This document shows, piece after piece, positions 1 to 7,634 of a stretch of DNA of 21,868 nt (the first letter of the stretch is position 1; every line of letters begins with the position of its first letter). The position numbers and the translations under genes are program-made. Source of the stretch: a virus; IMG/VR virus record IMGVR_UViG_3300027782_003632, positions 1 through 21,868 of that record. One strand, 5' to 3'. The notes under the pieces were generated by a model. It saw only the letters and a program-made list of their open reading frames with translations, did not search any database and was not told where the DNA came from.

Positions 1-180
1 TGCTTTTGTCCAATTATTTGCTACTGATATGTCACAACGATTTGCAACAAGTTTATATGGATTCATACTATACAACTCTTTAGAATCAACAAAATAAATG
101 TATTTTCCAACAACCTTTTGTGGTTGTGTGGCTTCATTTATTGTTTCTCTGATTAGTTGTTTTAGTTCCGACTTTTTCAT
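1..180 (-). CDS. Partial small phage protein with CTS-like N-terminus
   Basis: An open frame begins at ATG 180-178 and runs off the left edge without a stop (60 codons visible). I do not recognise the family. It begins MKKSELKQLIRETINEA, an amphipathic helix closely similar to the start of the preceding gene (MTKSQLKQLINEVISEM). The segment contains INE followed by Ala, which fits the (I/L)xE cleavage rule of T4 prohead protease gp21 and recalls the short capsid-targeting sequence of T4 internal proteins. The rest (YIYFVDSKELYSMNPYKLVANRC) shows no motif I can name. The start sits one base after the upstream stop (TAA-T-ATG), so the two genes are probably translationally coupled. The coding call is fairly secure; the packaging role is inference. 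Confidence 0.7.
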   Translation of the reverse strand, partial: MKKSELKQLIRETINEATQPQKVVGKYIYFVDSKELYSMNPYKLVANRCDISVANNWTKA

Positions 181-181
181 A

Positions 182-505
182 TTATTGTGTTTGAATTCCG
201 TTTTTTTCCAACAATTCGACAACATCTTCAATATCAATGCCACCGGGAACCATTATCATTAAGTCTATATCTACCCAGTTTTTTCTATCCAGCTTGTCAG
301 CACGAACCGAATCGTCATTTAGATACGGATCAGTCAATCCATACTTTTTGTTCTTGGATAACTTTTGAATCATTTCAAATGCTTTTTTAGCATGAACCTT
401 GGGAACAGCTATAGCATACTCTTCCGGACCTGGTTTACGTGGAATATACGGCATCATTTCCGAAATCACTTCATTGATTAGTTGTTTTAGTTGTGATTTT
501 GTCAT
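182..505 (-). CDS. Small hypothetical phage protein, CTS-like N-terminus
   Basis: A 107-residue protein of unknown function. The first ~17 residues (MTKSQLKQLINEVISEM) form a predicted amphipathic helix nearly the same as that of the next gene downstream. It contains ISE, compatible with a T4-type prohead protease site. After it come a Pro-rich turn (YIPRKPGPEE) and a compact alpha/beta-looking domain with acidic clusters (KNWVDIDLMIMVPGGIDIEDVVELLEKNG). No catalytic motif is visible. It starts 5 nt after the stop of the 291-residue gene and ends 1 nt before the next ATG, so it is part of the portal transcription unit. In T4 the corresponding place holds scaffold-core and protease genes, so a head-related role is plausible but unproven. 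Confidence 0.75.
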   Translation of the reverse strand: MTKSQLKQLINEVISEMMPYIPRKPGPEEYAIAVPKVHAKKAFEMIQKLSKNKKYGLTDPYLNDDSVRADKLDRKNWVDIDLMIMVPGGIDIEDVVELLEKNGIQTQ

Positions 506-510
506 AAATT

Positions 511-1386
511 TTATTTTAGGTTTTTTAGTTCTTTTACAAGTTCATAGCTCAACATTAGAGCCATAATTTGATTTTCTTTGACTAAGGTACCCTTGGATAT
601 TTTATCCAATTGATTCAATGTTTCATCCAATTTGATGCGAACAACATCATTGCTCACATATGATTTGAGTTCATTGATTTCTTTGCGAACAATCGGAACT
701 TCATTGTTGATATATTGACGCAACGAGTTTGTGTTGCTGATATTATTGATATATTCACGAATAAGAATTTTTTGCTTTTCATCCAATCCTTTATATTTTT
801 CATTGAATGAATCAACAAGCAATTTATAAGCAAGCAAACGAACATCTTCATTTTGTTGCTGATATACTTTGACCAAATCTTTCTTTTCATCTTCACTAAC
901 CAAACGAGTTGGTGTTTTTGGTGCAGCAATACTTTCTACAATACATGTACGAGCTTTAAAAATTTCACGAGGATCACAATCAACCGAATTTACACTTTCT
1001 TCAAATACTTTATAAATACTAGCAAGCAATTTATAGTTTGAAATACTGCCTTTGAGAAAATCATCCAATGGATAGTTTTCACGAATTTCTTTTATCAAAT
1101 TATACTTTTGTAAATTTAATGCGCGTTCATCCAACTTTGTTCTGGTGCGAATAATTTGTTCAAGTAGTCTATCAGCAGAAGTTTGATCCTTGGTCCTATC
1201 TTCCATTATAATACGATATAATCTATTTTCTCTACCAAGTTCAGTAGATTCTGAAAAATAATCACGCAATATTGCATTAGCTTTTGAATCTTCCTGACCA
1301 TTTAGAATGTCGGCGGTTACTTGACGCACCAACAGTTCAAATAGTATTCCGGCATTCTTATACTTAGAGTGTTTCAGCTTCTTCAT
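511..1386 (-). CDS. Conserved-type hypothetical protein downstream of portal
   Basis: A 291-residue, highly charged, largely helical protein (start MKKLKHSKYKNAGILFELLVRQ). I see no enzymatic motif, signal peptide or membrane segment. Its place directly after the portal gene corresponds in T4 to small prohead core genes 67/68 and protease 21, but it has no Ser-protease signature and is too long for gp67/68. Long helices with repeated Leu/Ile spacing in the C-terminal half (YINNEVPIVRKEINELKSYV onward) suggest a scaffold, core or connector partner. I recall proteins with similar starts near the portal in marine T4-like phages, but this is memory and not a search result. The start is supported by a TATAAATA octamer ten bases upstream and by the tight junction with the next gene. 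Function unknown. Confidence 0.8.
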   Translation of the reverse strand: MKKLKHSKYKNAGILFELLVRQVTADILNGQEDSKANAILRDYFSESTELGRENRLYRIIMEDRTKDQTSADRLLEQIIRTRTKLDERALNLQKYNLIKEIRENYPLDDFLKGSISNYKLLASIYKVFEESVNSVDCDPREIFKARTCIVESIAAPKTPTRLVSEDEKKDLVKVYQQQNEDVRLLAYKLLVDSFNEKYKGLDEKQKILIREYINNISNTNSLRQYINNEVPIVRKEINELKSYVSNDVVRIKLDETLNQLDKISKGTLVKENQIMALMLSYELVKELKNLK

Positions 1387-1396
1387 ACGGTTTTAT

Positions 1397-1404
1397 TATT
1401 TATA
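1397..1404 (-). promoter_or_regulatory. Candidate T4-type late promoter (TATAAATA)
   Basis: The minus strand reads TATAAATA exactly, ten bases before the ATG of the 291-residue gene, in the 49-nt gap after the portal gene. It matches the T4 late -10 consensus used with the gp55-type sigma factor. The site lies in a near-palindrome (TATTTATAAATA), so the plus strand also carries the octamer at 1401-1408. With the usual late-promoter spacing the transcript would start only a few bases before the ATG, which weakens the case. Confidence 0.35.
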
Positions 1405-1435
1405 AATATGTGTGTGGGTAATAAAAACTCATATT

Positions 1436-3397
1436 TTAGAGTGGTTTATCATCATCAATTATATTAGACTCATCCATAATAGATTTTTTTTCGGTTATTA
1501 TTTTCTTGTTTTTATTATTATACTTGTCCATCAATGACTTTTTTATACGTTTCAAATCTTCGTCCATGCTCAAAGCGCCTCCTCTATATATATGAGTCGC
1601 TCTGCGATCAGATTTAGACTTTTCTTTGTTTTGTCCGTTGCCAAGAATATCTTCGCCGCGTGTTTTTGTGAATGTGTCACTATATTCTTCTTTTTTTCCG
1701 TCCTGACTTGGACGAATTCCGAGTTCGCGCTCTTTGCGAGTTTCTTCGTCCAGAACTGGTTCATCTGCGTTCTTTTCTTCTTCCAAAGGTGGCAAACCAC
1801 CGGCTTCTTCACCACCAGCGTTTTCGCCGCCAGAGTCTCCACCTCCACCACCAGAGTCTTCACCACCGCCGAGGTCTGGAAGTTCACCACCCCCACCGCC
1901 CATATCTCCACCGTCACCCCCACCACCTTCTTCACTTGAGGCAAATGCTGGATCACTTCCTTCTTCCTCAATTTGTTTAAATCTCCAAATATCTTTTTTA
2001 TCCTGCACAACATCTTTTTTGATATATTCAATCTCATCCTCAGACAGTTTGAATACATTTTCATATATCCAATTTCTACTAAACATGGTACTTTCCATCA
2101 TGTCCGTGGACAGATTAATTTTATTTTTCCAAATCTCCAACTTTTCTTGTTCAAAAATTGTGGATGGATTACTTAGTTCTAGTTCAAAATCAACAAGCGA
2201 TGAATCTTGATATCCTTGTACATACAAATGTACAATGGCAATTTTAGTAAGTTCTGAAACTAAAATGCGCTGTATACGACCAATGGTGCGTGAGAATCGA
2301 ACATCTTCAGCAGCCAACGTGGCTTTGCCAGATAATCCTTCTTCATATCCCAGAAACGCCTTTGGAATCTTTAGCGCCGCCATCATTTTATTACGAACAT
2401 ATTCCAAGTCATCTATACCAGTAAATTCCATACCTGGCAATGTATCGATTTTTGTTCCACTGTCGCTGCCACGAACCGGTAGATAAAAATCTTCAACCAT
2501 GTTGTTTAAATTGAAACGAAGATTATAATCTCCAGTTCTCTCGTCAATATACGGCATCTTTTTTACCTGTCCCATTATTTTTTGCATCGTGGCATCAATA
2601 TCCGCCGGTGGAATATTACCTACGTCTATGGAAAAAATACGCTTTTCTGGCGCACGCATGATACGATGAATCAACATGGCATCTTCCATGAGGCTCAATT
2701 GCTTCCACACACGACGTGCTGGCTCAATCATACTCTTACCATATGGTAAGAAATTACTATCGCTCAATAATCTAAAATGAGCAATTTCAAAGTTTTCATA
2801 TTCCATGCCACCACCCATACCATCATGTTGATATTTGACATAGTTTAGATTTTTTGGATCGCTACCTTCAATGCGAGTCAATTCATATGGACTGATTGGA
2901 TGTACAAGAAATACACCATATTCTGGTGATATTTCCAACCTCAAGAAAAAATCTCCATACTTACACATGTTTCTTGTCCAACTCCACATGTTGAATTCAA
3001 CATTCAAAATATCATAAAACAAATTTTCTAAAATCTTTTTAATATTTTCATTATTAGATTTAATGGTGAGAACTTTGCCATATTCTGACGGGACGAGGCA
3101 CTCATCTGAGTAAATGTCCAATGCAGAAGCAATGATTGGGTCCATGTCCATAACATCATAATCTCTGAACAGTTCCAAACGACTTGCTTGATATGCCATA
3201 GACATATCGCGATTATGCAAATTGTATGTACTGCTTCTTAATCTATTAAAACGATCACGCAAACTATTCCTATCCGTTGCATACTGAATTTCATCGGTAT
3301 CTATTATCTTAAGCTTCTTGCCACCCACATTACGAACGATAACGTCCGTGCTGAACATTTTCTTCAGTCTACCAAATAAATCTTTTGTGTTTGCCAT
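1436..3397 (-). CDS. 20: Portal vertex protein, T4 gp20-like
   Basis: A 653-residue portal protein, the dodecameric ring at the unique capsid vertex through which DNA enters and leaves and which nucleates prohead assembly. Recognisable gp20-type stretches are residues ~70-105 (YQASRLELFRDYDVMDMDPIIASALDIYSDEC), ~140-175 (WTRNMCKYGDFFLRLEI...HPISPYELTR), ~205-255 (HFRLLSD..LPYGKSMIEPARRVWKQLSLMEDAMLIHRI.RAPEKRIF) and ~325-375 (DDLEYVRNKMMAALKIPKAFLGYEE...FSRTIGRIQR). It is longer than T4 gp20 (about 520 aa). The extra length is a Gly/Asp/Glu-rich low-complexity segment (residues ~488-534) plus a charged tail. It lies 61 nt after the terminase gene. The start is set by the conserved N-terminus and a TATATATA element four bases upstream. 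The family call is very secure. Confidence 0.95.
   Translation of the reverse strand: MANTKDLFGRLKKMFSTDVIVRNVGGKKLKIIDTDEIQYATDRNSLRDRFNRLRSSTYNLHNRDMSMAYQASRLELFRDYDVMDMDPIIASALDIYSDECLVPSEYGKVLTIKSNNENIKKILENLFYDILNVEFNMWSWTRNMCKYGDFFLRLEISPEYGVFLVHPISPYELTRIEGSDPKNLNYVKYQHDGMGGGMEYENFEIAHFRLLSDSNFLPYGKSMIEPARRVWKQLSLMEDAMLIHRIMRAPEKRIFSIDVGNIPPADIDATMQKIMGQVKKMPYIDERTGDYNLRFNLNNMVEDFYLPVRGSDSGTKIDTLPGMEFTGIDDLEYVRNKMMAALKIPKAFLGYEEGLSGKATLAAEDVRFSRTIGRIQRILVSELTKIAIVHLYVQGYQDSSLVDFELELSNPSTIFEQEKLEIWKNKINLSTDMMESTMFSRNWIYENVFKLSEDEIEYIKKDVVQDKKDIWRFKQIEEEGSDPAFASSEEGGGGDGGDMGGGGGELPDLGGGEDSGGGGGDSGGENAGGEEAGGLPPLEEEKNADEPVLDEETRKERELGIRPSQDGKKEEYSDTFTKTRGEDILGNGQNKEKSKSDRRATHIYRGGALSMDEDLKRIKKSLMDKYNNKNKKIITEKKSIMDESNIIDDDKPL
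1790..1940 (-). repeat. Gly/Asp/Glu-rich low-complexity segment in portal gene
   Basis: This part of the portal gene encodes residues ~488-534, dominated by runs such as GGGGDGGDMGGGGGELPDLGG. The DNA is locally GC-rich with imperfect repeats of GGT/GGC/GAA-type codons, unlike the AT-rich surroundings. It generates a long proline-rich frame on the plus strand (1734-2210) that I regard as a shadow. Confidence 0.7.
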
Positions 3398-3401
3398 AGT
3401 C

Positions 3402-3409
3402 TATATATA
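3402..3409 (-). promoter_or_regulatory. TATATATA element four bases before portal ATG
   Basis: The minus strand carries TATATATA followed by exactly four bases (GACT) and the portal ATG. The same element at the same distance precedes the 128-residue gene (5498-5505) and the 709-residue gene (21618-21625). A second AT-octamer, TATTTATA, lies 13 bases further upstream (3430-3423). No Shine-Dalgarno is present. It could be a promoter -10 or a translation-initiation context; AT-richness alone could produce some of this. Confidence 0.3.
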
Positions 3410-3458
3410 TGAGAGCATAAAGTATAAATATAAAGCCATTATATTTTATAAAAATATA

Positions 3459-5114
3459 TTAATGCAATAACCATGTGAGATCTTCTGCCTTTGAACCATG
3501 AATACTGGGTCCGCCAATATGCATTTGCCACGGATTGTTGTATACTCCAAATGGATTGACACTTTTTCCTGCATTTATAAGCTTTATGTTATTGTATGCC
3601 TGTTGCGCTTGGCTGGTGCCTATTCGATCAACAATTGCCATGGTTGCGGCATTTGATTCTTTTCTGAGACGCAATGCAACATCTCTGATCCACAATCCAA
3701 TTCCAATTGCCATTACAAGATCGTCATTATATCCGTCCATTGCTTCGGCTTTTGCGGAAACAGCACCAGACTTCCATATAAAGACCTGAAGTTCCTCAAT
3801 AAGACGCTTGCTGTGTACGATAACTTCTTTATTTCTAAAATAACTTTCTAACTTTGATATAACAAGTGGTCTGGTTTTATTTGATGTCGTAAATCCGGGA
3901 GTCATTTTTTTCTCCAACGCGTTTATTTTGTTGGTCATTTGCGTTTCTACATCGACATATTGCAAATCTGAAGAACTATAAAATAAGTTTGGATAATTAT
4001 TATCTAACACTTCTTGTATCACAGCCCATCCAACATTGGCATTTTCTATAACAAGTAGCGCGTTGTTGTACTCGGTTGCCATCGTCATCAATGCTCTGGC
4101 ATATTCCTTTGTTGGAATTTTTCCTTTATATTCTGCAACTTGTTCCATTGTTTCTATATCAAATATCTGGGCGGCACTAAAGTCCGACGCATCTCCACGA
4201 GCAACGTCCGCACTAACCATATATGATTTACCGGCAACTGGATACTTGAATATCCAATAACCTTTGTCGATTCCACGCTTTTCTATTGGATCAATTGCGT
4301 GATTTTTTTCATACCATTGAAGTAGTGAAATATCAATAACGGTATTACCTGATGTGCTAAATTCACAATCGCATTCTTGTGCTGCACCTTTTTCTCCAGA
4401 CAACTTTGTTTGATCGTCACGCCATTTTTGGTTGCGTTCTGGATGATGATGCCAAGGCAAACTGATACGATTCATGTTGTTTAGTCCAGATTCGCTTTCT
4501 GTCCACATTTTGTGAAACCAATTACCTACGCCATTTGGTGTAGATAGCACAACCGCTTTACCACCAGTAGCCAAAGTGTATTGAGAAGACAACCATATTT
4601 CGTCAATATTGTCGATGAACGCGGCTTCGTCGATTATCAACAAAGATGCGGCACCTGAACGACCGGCTGTACCTGCCGATGAAATAGCAACAATCTTTGA
4701 ACCGTTGGATAGTTTCAATGACAGTCGATTGTCTTCTGATTCTTTCAGTTTCAACCAACTTGGTAGATTGTCATTGGCAAAACGAACCTTGGTTACAATT
4801 GATTTGGATGTTTCTTGCGTGATACTTAAACAAATGATTTCTTTGTTTTCATGAAACGTCATGAGCCACAATGAATACGCAGCAACCAGTGTAGTAATAC
4901 CCATCTGACGACTTTTGAGAATAATGTTTTGATCATACTTGATCAAGTCAGACAAAGTTTTGTCTTGAAATAGATAAGTAAGAAATGGCAGTGTGCCGCG
5001 AATAGGATGTTGAATTTTCACATACTTCTTCATGAAGTATATCGGATCTTTCAAGCACTTGACATATTCTATCTTGATTATGTCCTTTAAATTTTGAGTG
5101 CTAGACTCAGACAT
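3459..5114 (-). CDS. terL: Terminase large subunit, T4 gp17-like packaging ATPase/nuclease
   Basis: A 551-residue motor that cuts concatemeric DNA and pumps it through the portal. The N-terminal ATPase has a Walker-A-type loop at residues 67-75 (KSRQMGITT), in which the usual lysine before T/S is Ile and a lysine sits at the loop start, as in several terminase families. Walker B plus catalytic Glu is at 158-163 (LLIIDE), and the coupling motif is STPN at 191-194. The C-terminal RNase H-like nuclease keeps its three acids: D303 (SADVARGD), E357 (VIENAN) and D464/D465 (YNDDLVMA). Length is slightly below T4 gp17 (610). The ATG overlaps the end of the 128-residue gene by 8 nt and has a good GGAG seven bases upstream. 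The portal gene follows, without the tail sheath and tube genes that separate 17 and 20 in T4. Confidence 0.96.
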   Translation of the reverse strand: MSESSTQNLKDIIKIEYVKCLKDPIYFMKKYVKIQHPIRGTLPFLTYLFQDKTLSDLIKYDQNIILKSRQMGITTLVAAYSLWLMTFHENKEIICLSITQETSKSIVTKVRFANDNLPSWLKLKESEDNRLSLKLSNGSKIVAISSAGTAGRSGAASLLIIDEAAFIDNIDEIWLSSQYTLATGGKAVVLSTPNGVGNWFHKMWTESESGLNNMNRISLPWHHHPERNQKWRDDQTKLSGEKGAAQECDCEFSTSGNTVIDISLLQWYEKNHAIDPIEKRGIDKGYWIFKYPVAGKSYMVSADVARGDASDFSAAQIFDIETMEQVAEYKGKIPTKEYARALMTMATEYNNALLVIENANVGWAVIQEVLDNNYPNLFYSSSDLQYVDVETQMTNKINALEKKMTPGFTTSNKTRPLVISKLESYFRNKEVIVHSKRLIEELQVFIWKSGAVSAKAEAMDGYNDDLVMAIGIGLWIRDVALRLRKESNAATMAIVDRIGTSQAQQAYNNIKLINAGKSVNPFGVYNNPWQMHIGGPSIHGSKAEDLTWLLH

Positions 5115-5493
5115 AACCCATCTCCGTGTAATATTTATATAATGGATCTGAGTATCTTATATATACTACATTTGGTATATTTTGATTTACGTACTTTTTA
5201 AATTGATCGGCGGATATGTCTAATATTTTTCCTTCCACATTTACCCAATCATGATTAACTTGATACTCATCAAATTCTTCATCCTCTTCTGATCTGTATT
5301 TCCATGCACCGGGTTCATCAAGTGTGAATATTCCCATTACATGATTGGATCGTATTCCTTTTTTATTCAAATCAGAAACCAGTTCTTGCGACATAAATTC
5401 ACACTTGCCATTTGAGGACGGAAATTTTTTTTTAACTTTTTCGGCAATAGCTAAAATAATTTGATCTGACGGTATAAACTGCTGCAATTCCAT
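5107..5493 (-). CDS. Small protein with papain/transglutaminase-like Cys-His-Asp pattern
   Basis: A 128-residue protein with a layout typical of small papain-fold or transglutaminase-like proteins. C31 lies at the start of a helix (NGKCEFMSQELVSDLNKKG), H81 is in NHDWVNVEG, and D93 is in ILDISADQF, giving a candidate Cys-His-Asp triad with the common 'H-W-V ... G ... lDis..QF' spacing. If active it could be a peptidase, deamidase or amidase; the sequence does not show which substrate. No signal peptide or membrane segment is seen. Its stop (TGA) overlaps the terminase start by 8 nt, so the two are translationally coupled. It occupies the place where a small terminase might be expected, but it looks nothing like gp16. 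Coding is secure, the fold is inferred. Confidence 0.75.
   Translation of the reverse strand: MELQQFIPSDQIILAIAEKVKKKFPSSNGKCEFMSQELVSDLNKKGIRSNHVMGIFTLDEPGAWKYRSEEDEEFDEYQVNHDWVNVEGKILDISADQFKKYVNQNIPNVVYIRYSDPLYKYYTEMGYV
5122..5125 (-). promoter_or_regulatory. Shine-Dalgarno GGAG for terminase
   Basis: GGAG on the minus strand, seven bases before the terminase ATG and inside the end of the upstream gene. It is one of only two well-placed Shine-Dalgarno sequences seen in the window and confirms the overlapping start. Confidence 0.6.
5132..5139 (-). promoter_or_regulatory. Candidate T4-type late promoter before terminase
   Basis: An exact TATAAATA on the minus strand, 17 bases before the terminase ATG and within the 3' end of the 128-residue gene. 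Spacing allows a transcript start upstream of the GGAG ribosome site, so this is the best-arranged late-promoter candidate in the window. It rests on match to the T4 late consensus only. Confidence 0.45.
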
Positions 5494-5497
5494 ATCC

Positions 5498-5505
5498 TAT
5501 ATATA
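5498..5505 (-). promoter_or_regulatory. TATATATA element four bases before 128-residue gene
   Basis: TATATATA on the minus strand, then GGAT and the ATG. It lies in the 19-nt gap between the island's last gene and the packaging genes. Spacing is identical to that at the portal and 709-residue genes. It may be where a packaging transcript starts, apart from the glycosylation operon. Confidence 0.3.
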
Positions 5506-5512
5506 TTGCGTA

Positions 5513-7633
5513 TCAAATTATTTTGTCTATCATTTTTATAACATCCTCTGGATATATCTCTTTAGTACATTCAAAATCTTTATTTCTGGGGCACCAGTTC
5601 CAATCGGATTTGTCAAATATACAACTTGCATCATTCCAACATCCATGACATACGTTTTTATTGATAACTCTATAAGGATTTTTGAATTCGGCAAACTCCT
5701 CGCTAAATCCACTGATAAGTATAACTTTTTGATGAACTCCCCATGCCAGCCAAGATAATCCAGATCCAAGTCCAATAAAAAACTCCGCACCCGCAACCTG
5801 AGACATTCTTTCTTCCAACGGGAATTTTCCAGTCTTATCGATGGCACCCGCTGGCATATAATTCATTTTACCACCAGACCCAAAACTGTTGTGTAAATCT
5901 ATGCACCACACTTCATATCCTTTGGATTTGATATAATCCACAACAAGGTTCCAGCCATTTGGATTGTTCCAATATTTTGCCTGTGTGGTGCTTTGTGTTG
6001 CAATACATACATATTTTTTATTATGCTTCAAAGGGTTTATATTCAAAGATGGTGGAATTTCCACCTCTGGCAATCCCAGTATATTTGCCGCCACCAACGC
6101 AAGTGATAAATGCTTTGGATTTTTTTTCATATTACCGTCCCAATTTTCTTGATCATAATAACCAATATAATACGTGGAGTAATAATTGTCATCGCCGTCG
6201 TTTGTTCTTGAGAACTTTATATTTTTGTAATTTTTGCTGAATAATTCAACTAGTTCCGTATTAAAAACAACACACGTAAGTTCGCAATTGTGTTTTTTCT
6301 GGAAGGCATCGGTTGTGCCAATATATGAAATAATATCTCCCAAGCTATTGGTATCAAATACCACTTTTATCGACTTTTTAGCTAAATCCAAAACGCGGGT
6401 TTCAATAAGCATTTCCCAATTTTCATTCACAACTTCATAAACTTCAATTTTCCATTTTACAAAATATCTTTTATTTGAAACGGACCACATATTATTTCTG
6501 AGTGTCGTTTCGTATATGACACTATTTGTATCCATATCATAAAACTTGACTTTATATTTTTTATTGACTGGTCCAAGTATTTCTACTTTTGGTCCACGCA
6601 AAAACGATATATTTATTTTATTTTTTGGTTCTTTTAGTGTTTGTTGAGAAGTTTGATAATGATTTATTATTCCATTGGCAAATATCTGTTCGCGATATTC
6701 ACTATACAATTTTGCAAGTTCATTTACTCTGATTCCATATGAATTGGAATTTGCAGTATTTAAAGCATCCTGTTGATATTGGTCAAAACTACCCACTACA
6801 GTTTTTATTCCGGCGACTGCATTATCAAGATTTCTATCAGTCACATACATTCCTTTATACGATGCGTCCTCGAACGTACCAACAATCGGCAAACCGCATG
6901 ACATTGCCTCAAGCAGTGTTAGGTTTGGATGTCCGGCCTCTAATTCTGAAAAATGGAGGAATATGTCATTTTCGTTATAAAGATCAACAAGCCATTTTTC
7001 ATCAAGGTCGAATAACTTTGTGAGACCTGTATATCCGTTAATTTCCGGAGACATTGTTTTAAAAAAATTCTTGTTGTTGCTGGGTCCGGCTATAGTAATA
7101 GGCAACGCCAGTTTCATTGCCGACTCAATAGCTATTTTGAAACCTTTTCGGTCTATGCTTTGATCATATGCATATCCGTTATTTGCAACACACAACAGTC
7201 TTGGCACATGTCGTCTCTGATGACCATTGAACTTAAATATGTCCGTGTTAACAGCGTGACTGAAGTAACGAAGCTTCTTGCTTCCAAAATATGGAATAAG
7301 ATATTTGCAAGGCGACAATGAAAATACGCTGTTTTCAATTGCTTGTAAATTTTTTCTAAATACATCGGAATCTTTACCATACAAATATGCATGATGATCA
7401 TGAATACTAAAAATATAAGGAATGCCGCGCTCATGGCATATAATTGCCAAATTGGCGACGTGCACATGAACAACCATACTTTCGTCATATTTTATATCAT
7501 CGAGATATTTGATTTCGCTGCGAATGCCAACTTTTAAAATTTCTTGGTGATAGTCCCAAATTATCTTTTCAACAGCGCCCCAACCATTTGGTGGAATAGG
7601 AAGTATGCCAGGATTTACATTAATTACTTTCAT
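5513..7633 (-). CDS. GT4 glycosyltransferase fused to TibC-like (BAHT) O-glycosyltransferase
   Basis: A 706-residue two-enzyme protein. Residues 1-~320 are a GT-B fold GT4-type glycosyltransferase with the acceptor-side GAVEKIIWDYH motif, a typical D(R)KG loop (~161) and a donor-side EAGHPNLTLLEAMSCG (232-247). Residues ~345-415 form a beta domain (GPKVEILG...KFYDMDTNSVIYETTL..NMW). Residues ~420-706 match the bacterial autotransporter heptosyltransferase (BAHT) family: SLGD (430-433), QSTTQAKYWNNPNGW (547-561), GLGSGLSWLAWG (621-632), LISGFS, and the cysteine cluster C662/C665/C671/C681/C689. In TibC, four cysteines hold an iron that supports assembly. BAHT enzymes attach sugar (heptose in TibC/Aah) to Ser on repetitive beta-structures, so a protein acceptor is likely here. 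Last gene of the island. Confidence 0.9.
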   Translation of the reverse strand: MKVINVNPGILPIPPNGWGAVEKIIWDYHQEILKVGIRSEIKYLDDIKYDESMVVHVHVANLAIICHERGIPYIFSIHDHHAYLYGKDSDVFRKNLQAIENSVFSLSPCKYLIPYFGSKKLRYFSHAVNTDIFKFNGHQRRHVPRLLCVANNGYAYDQSIDRKGFKIAIESAMKLALPITIAGPSNNKNFFKTMSPEINGYTGLTKLFDLDEKWLVDLYNENDIFLHFSELEAGHPNLTLLEAMSCGLPIVGTFEDASYKGMYVTDRNLDNAVAGIKTVVGSFDQYQQDALNTANSNSYGIRVNELAKLYSEYREQIFANGIINHYQTSQQTLKEPKNKINISFLRGPKVEILGPVNKKYKVKFYDMDTNSVIYETTLRNNMWSVSNKRYFVKWKIEVYEVVNENWEMLIETRVLDLAKKSIKVVFDTNSLGDIISYIGTTDAFQKKHNCELTCVVFNTELVELFSKNYKNIKFSRTNDGDDNYYSTYYIGYYDQENWDGNMKKNPKHLSLALVAANILGLPEVEIPPSLNINPLKHNKKYVCIATQSTTQAKYWNNPNGWNLVVDYIKSKGYEVWCIDLHNSFGSGGKMNYMPAGAIDKTGKFPLEERMSQVAGAEFFIGLGSGLSWLAWGVHQKVILISGFSEEFAEFKNPYRVINKNVCHGCWNDASCIFDKSDWNWCPRNKDFECTKEIYPEDVIKMIDKII

Positions 7634-7634
7634 A

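Noticed and set aside
1734-2210. Long proline-rich open frame on the plus strand opposite the portal gene
   Set aside because: It is the complement of the Gly-rich portal codons, has no ribosome site, and runs against the direction of every supported gene.
3441-3457. Perfect 7-bp inverted repeat (ATATTTT/AAAATAT, 3-nt loop) after the terminase stop, possible terminator
   Set aside because: The stem is all A/T and short; such repeats are expected by chance in this AT-rich gap, and there is no GC stem with U-run.
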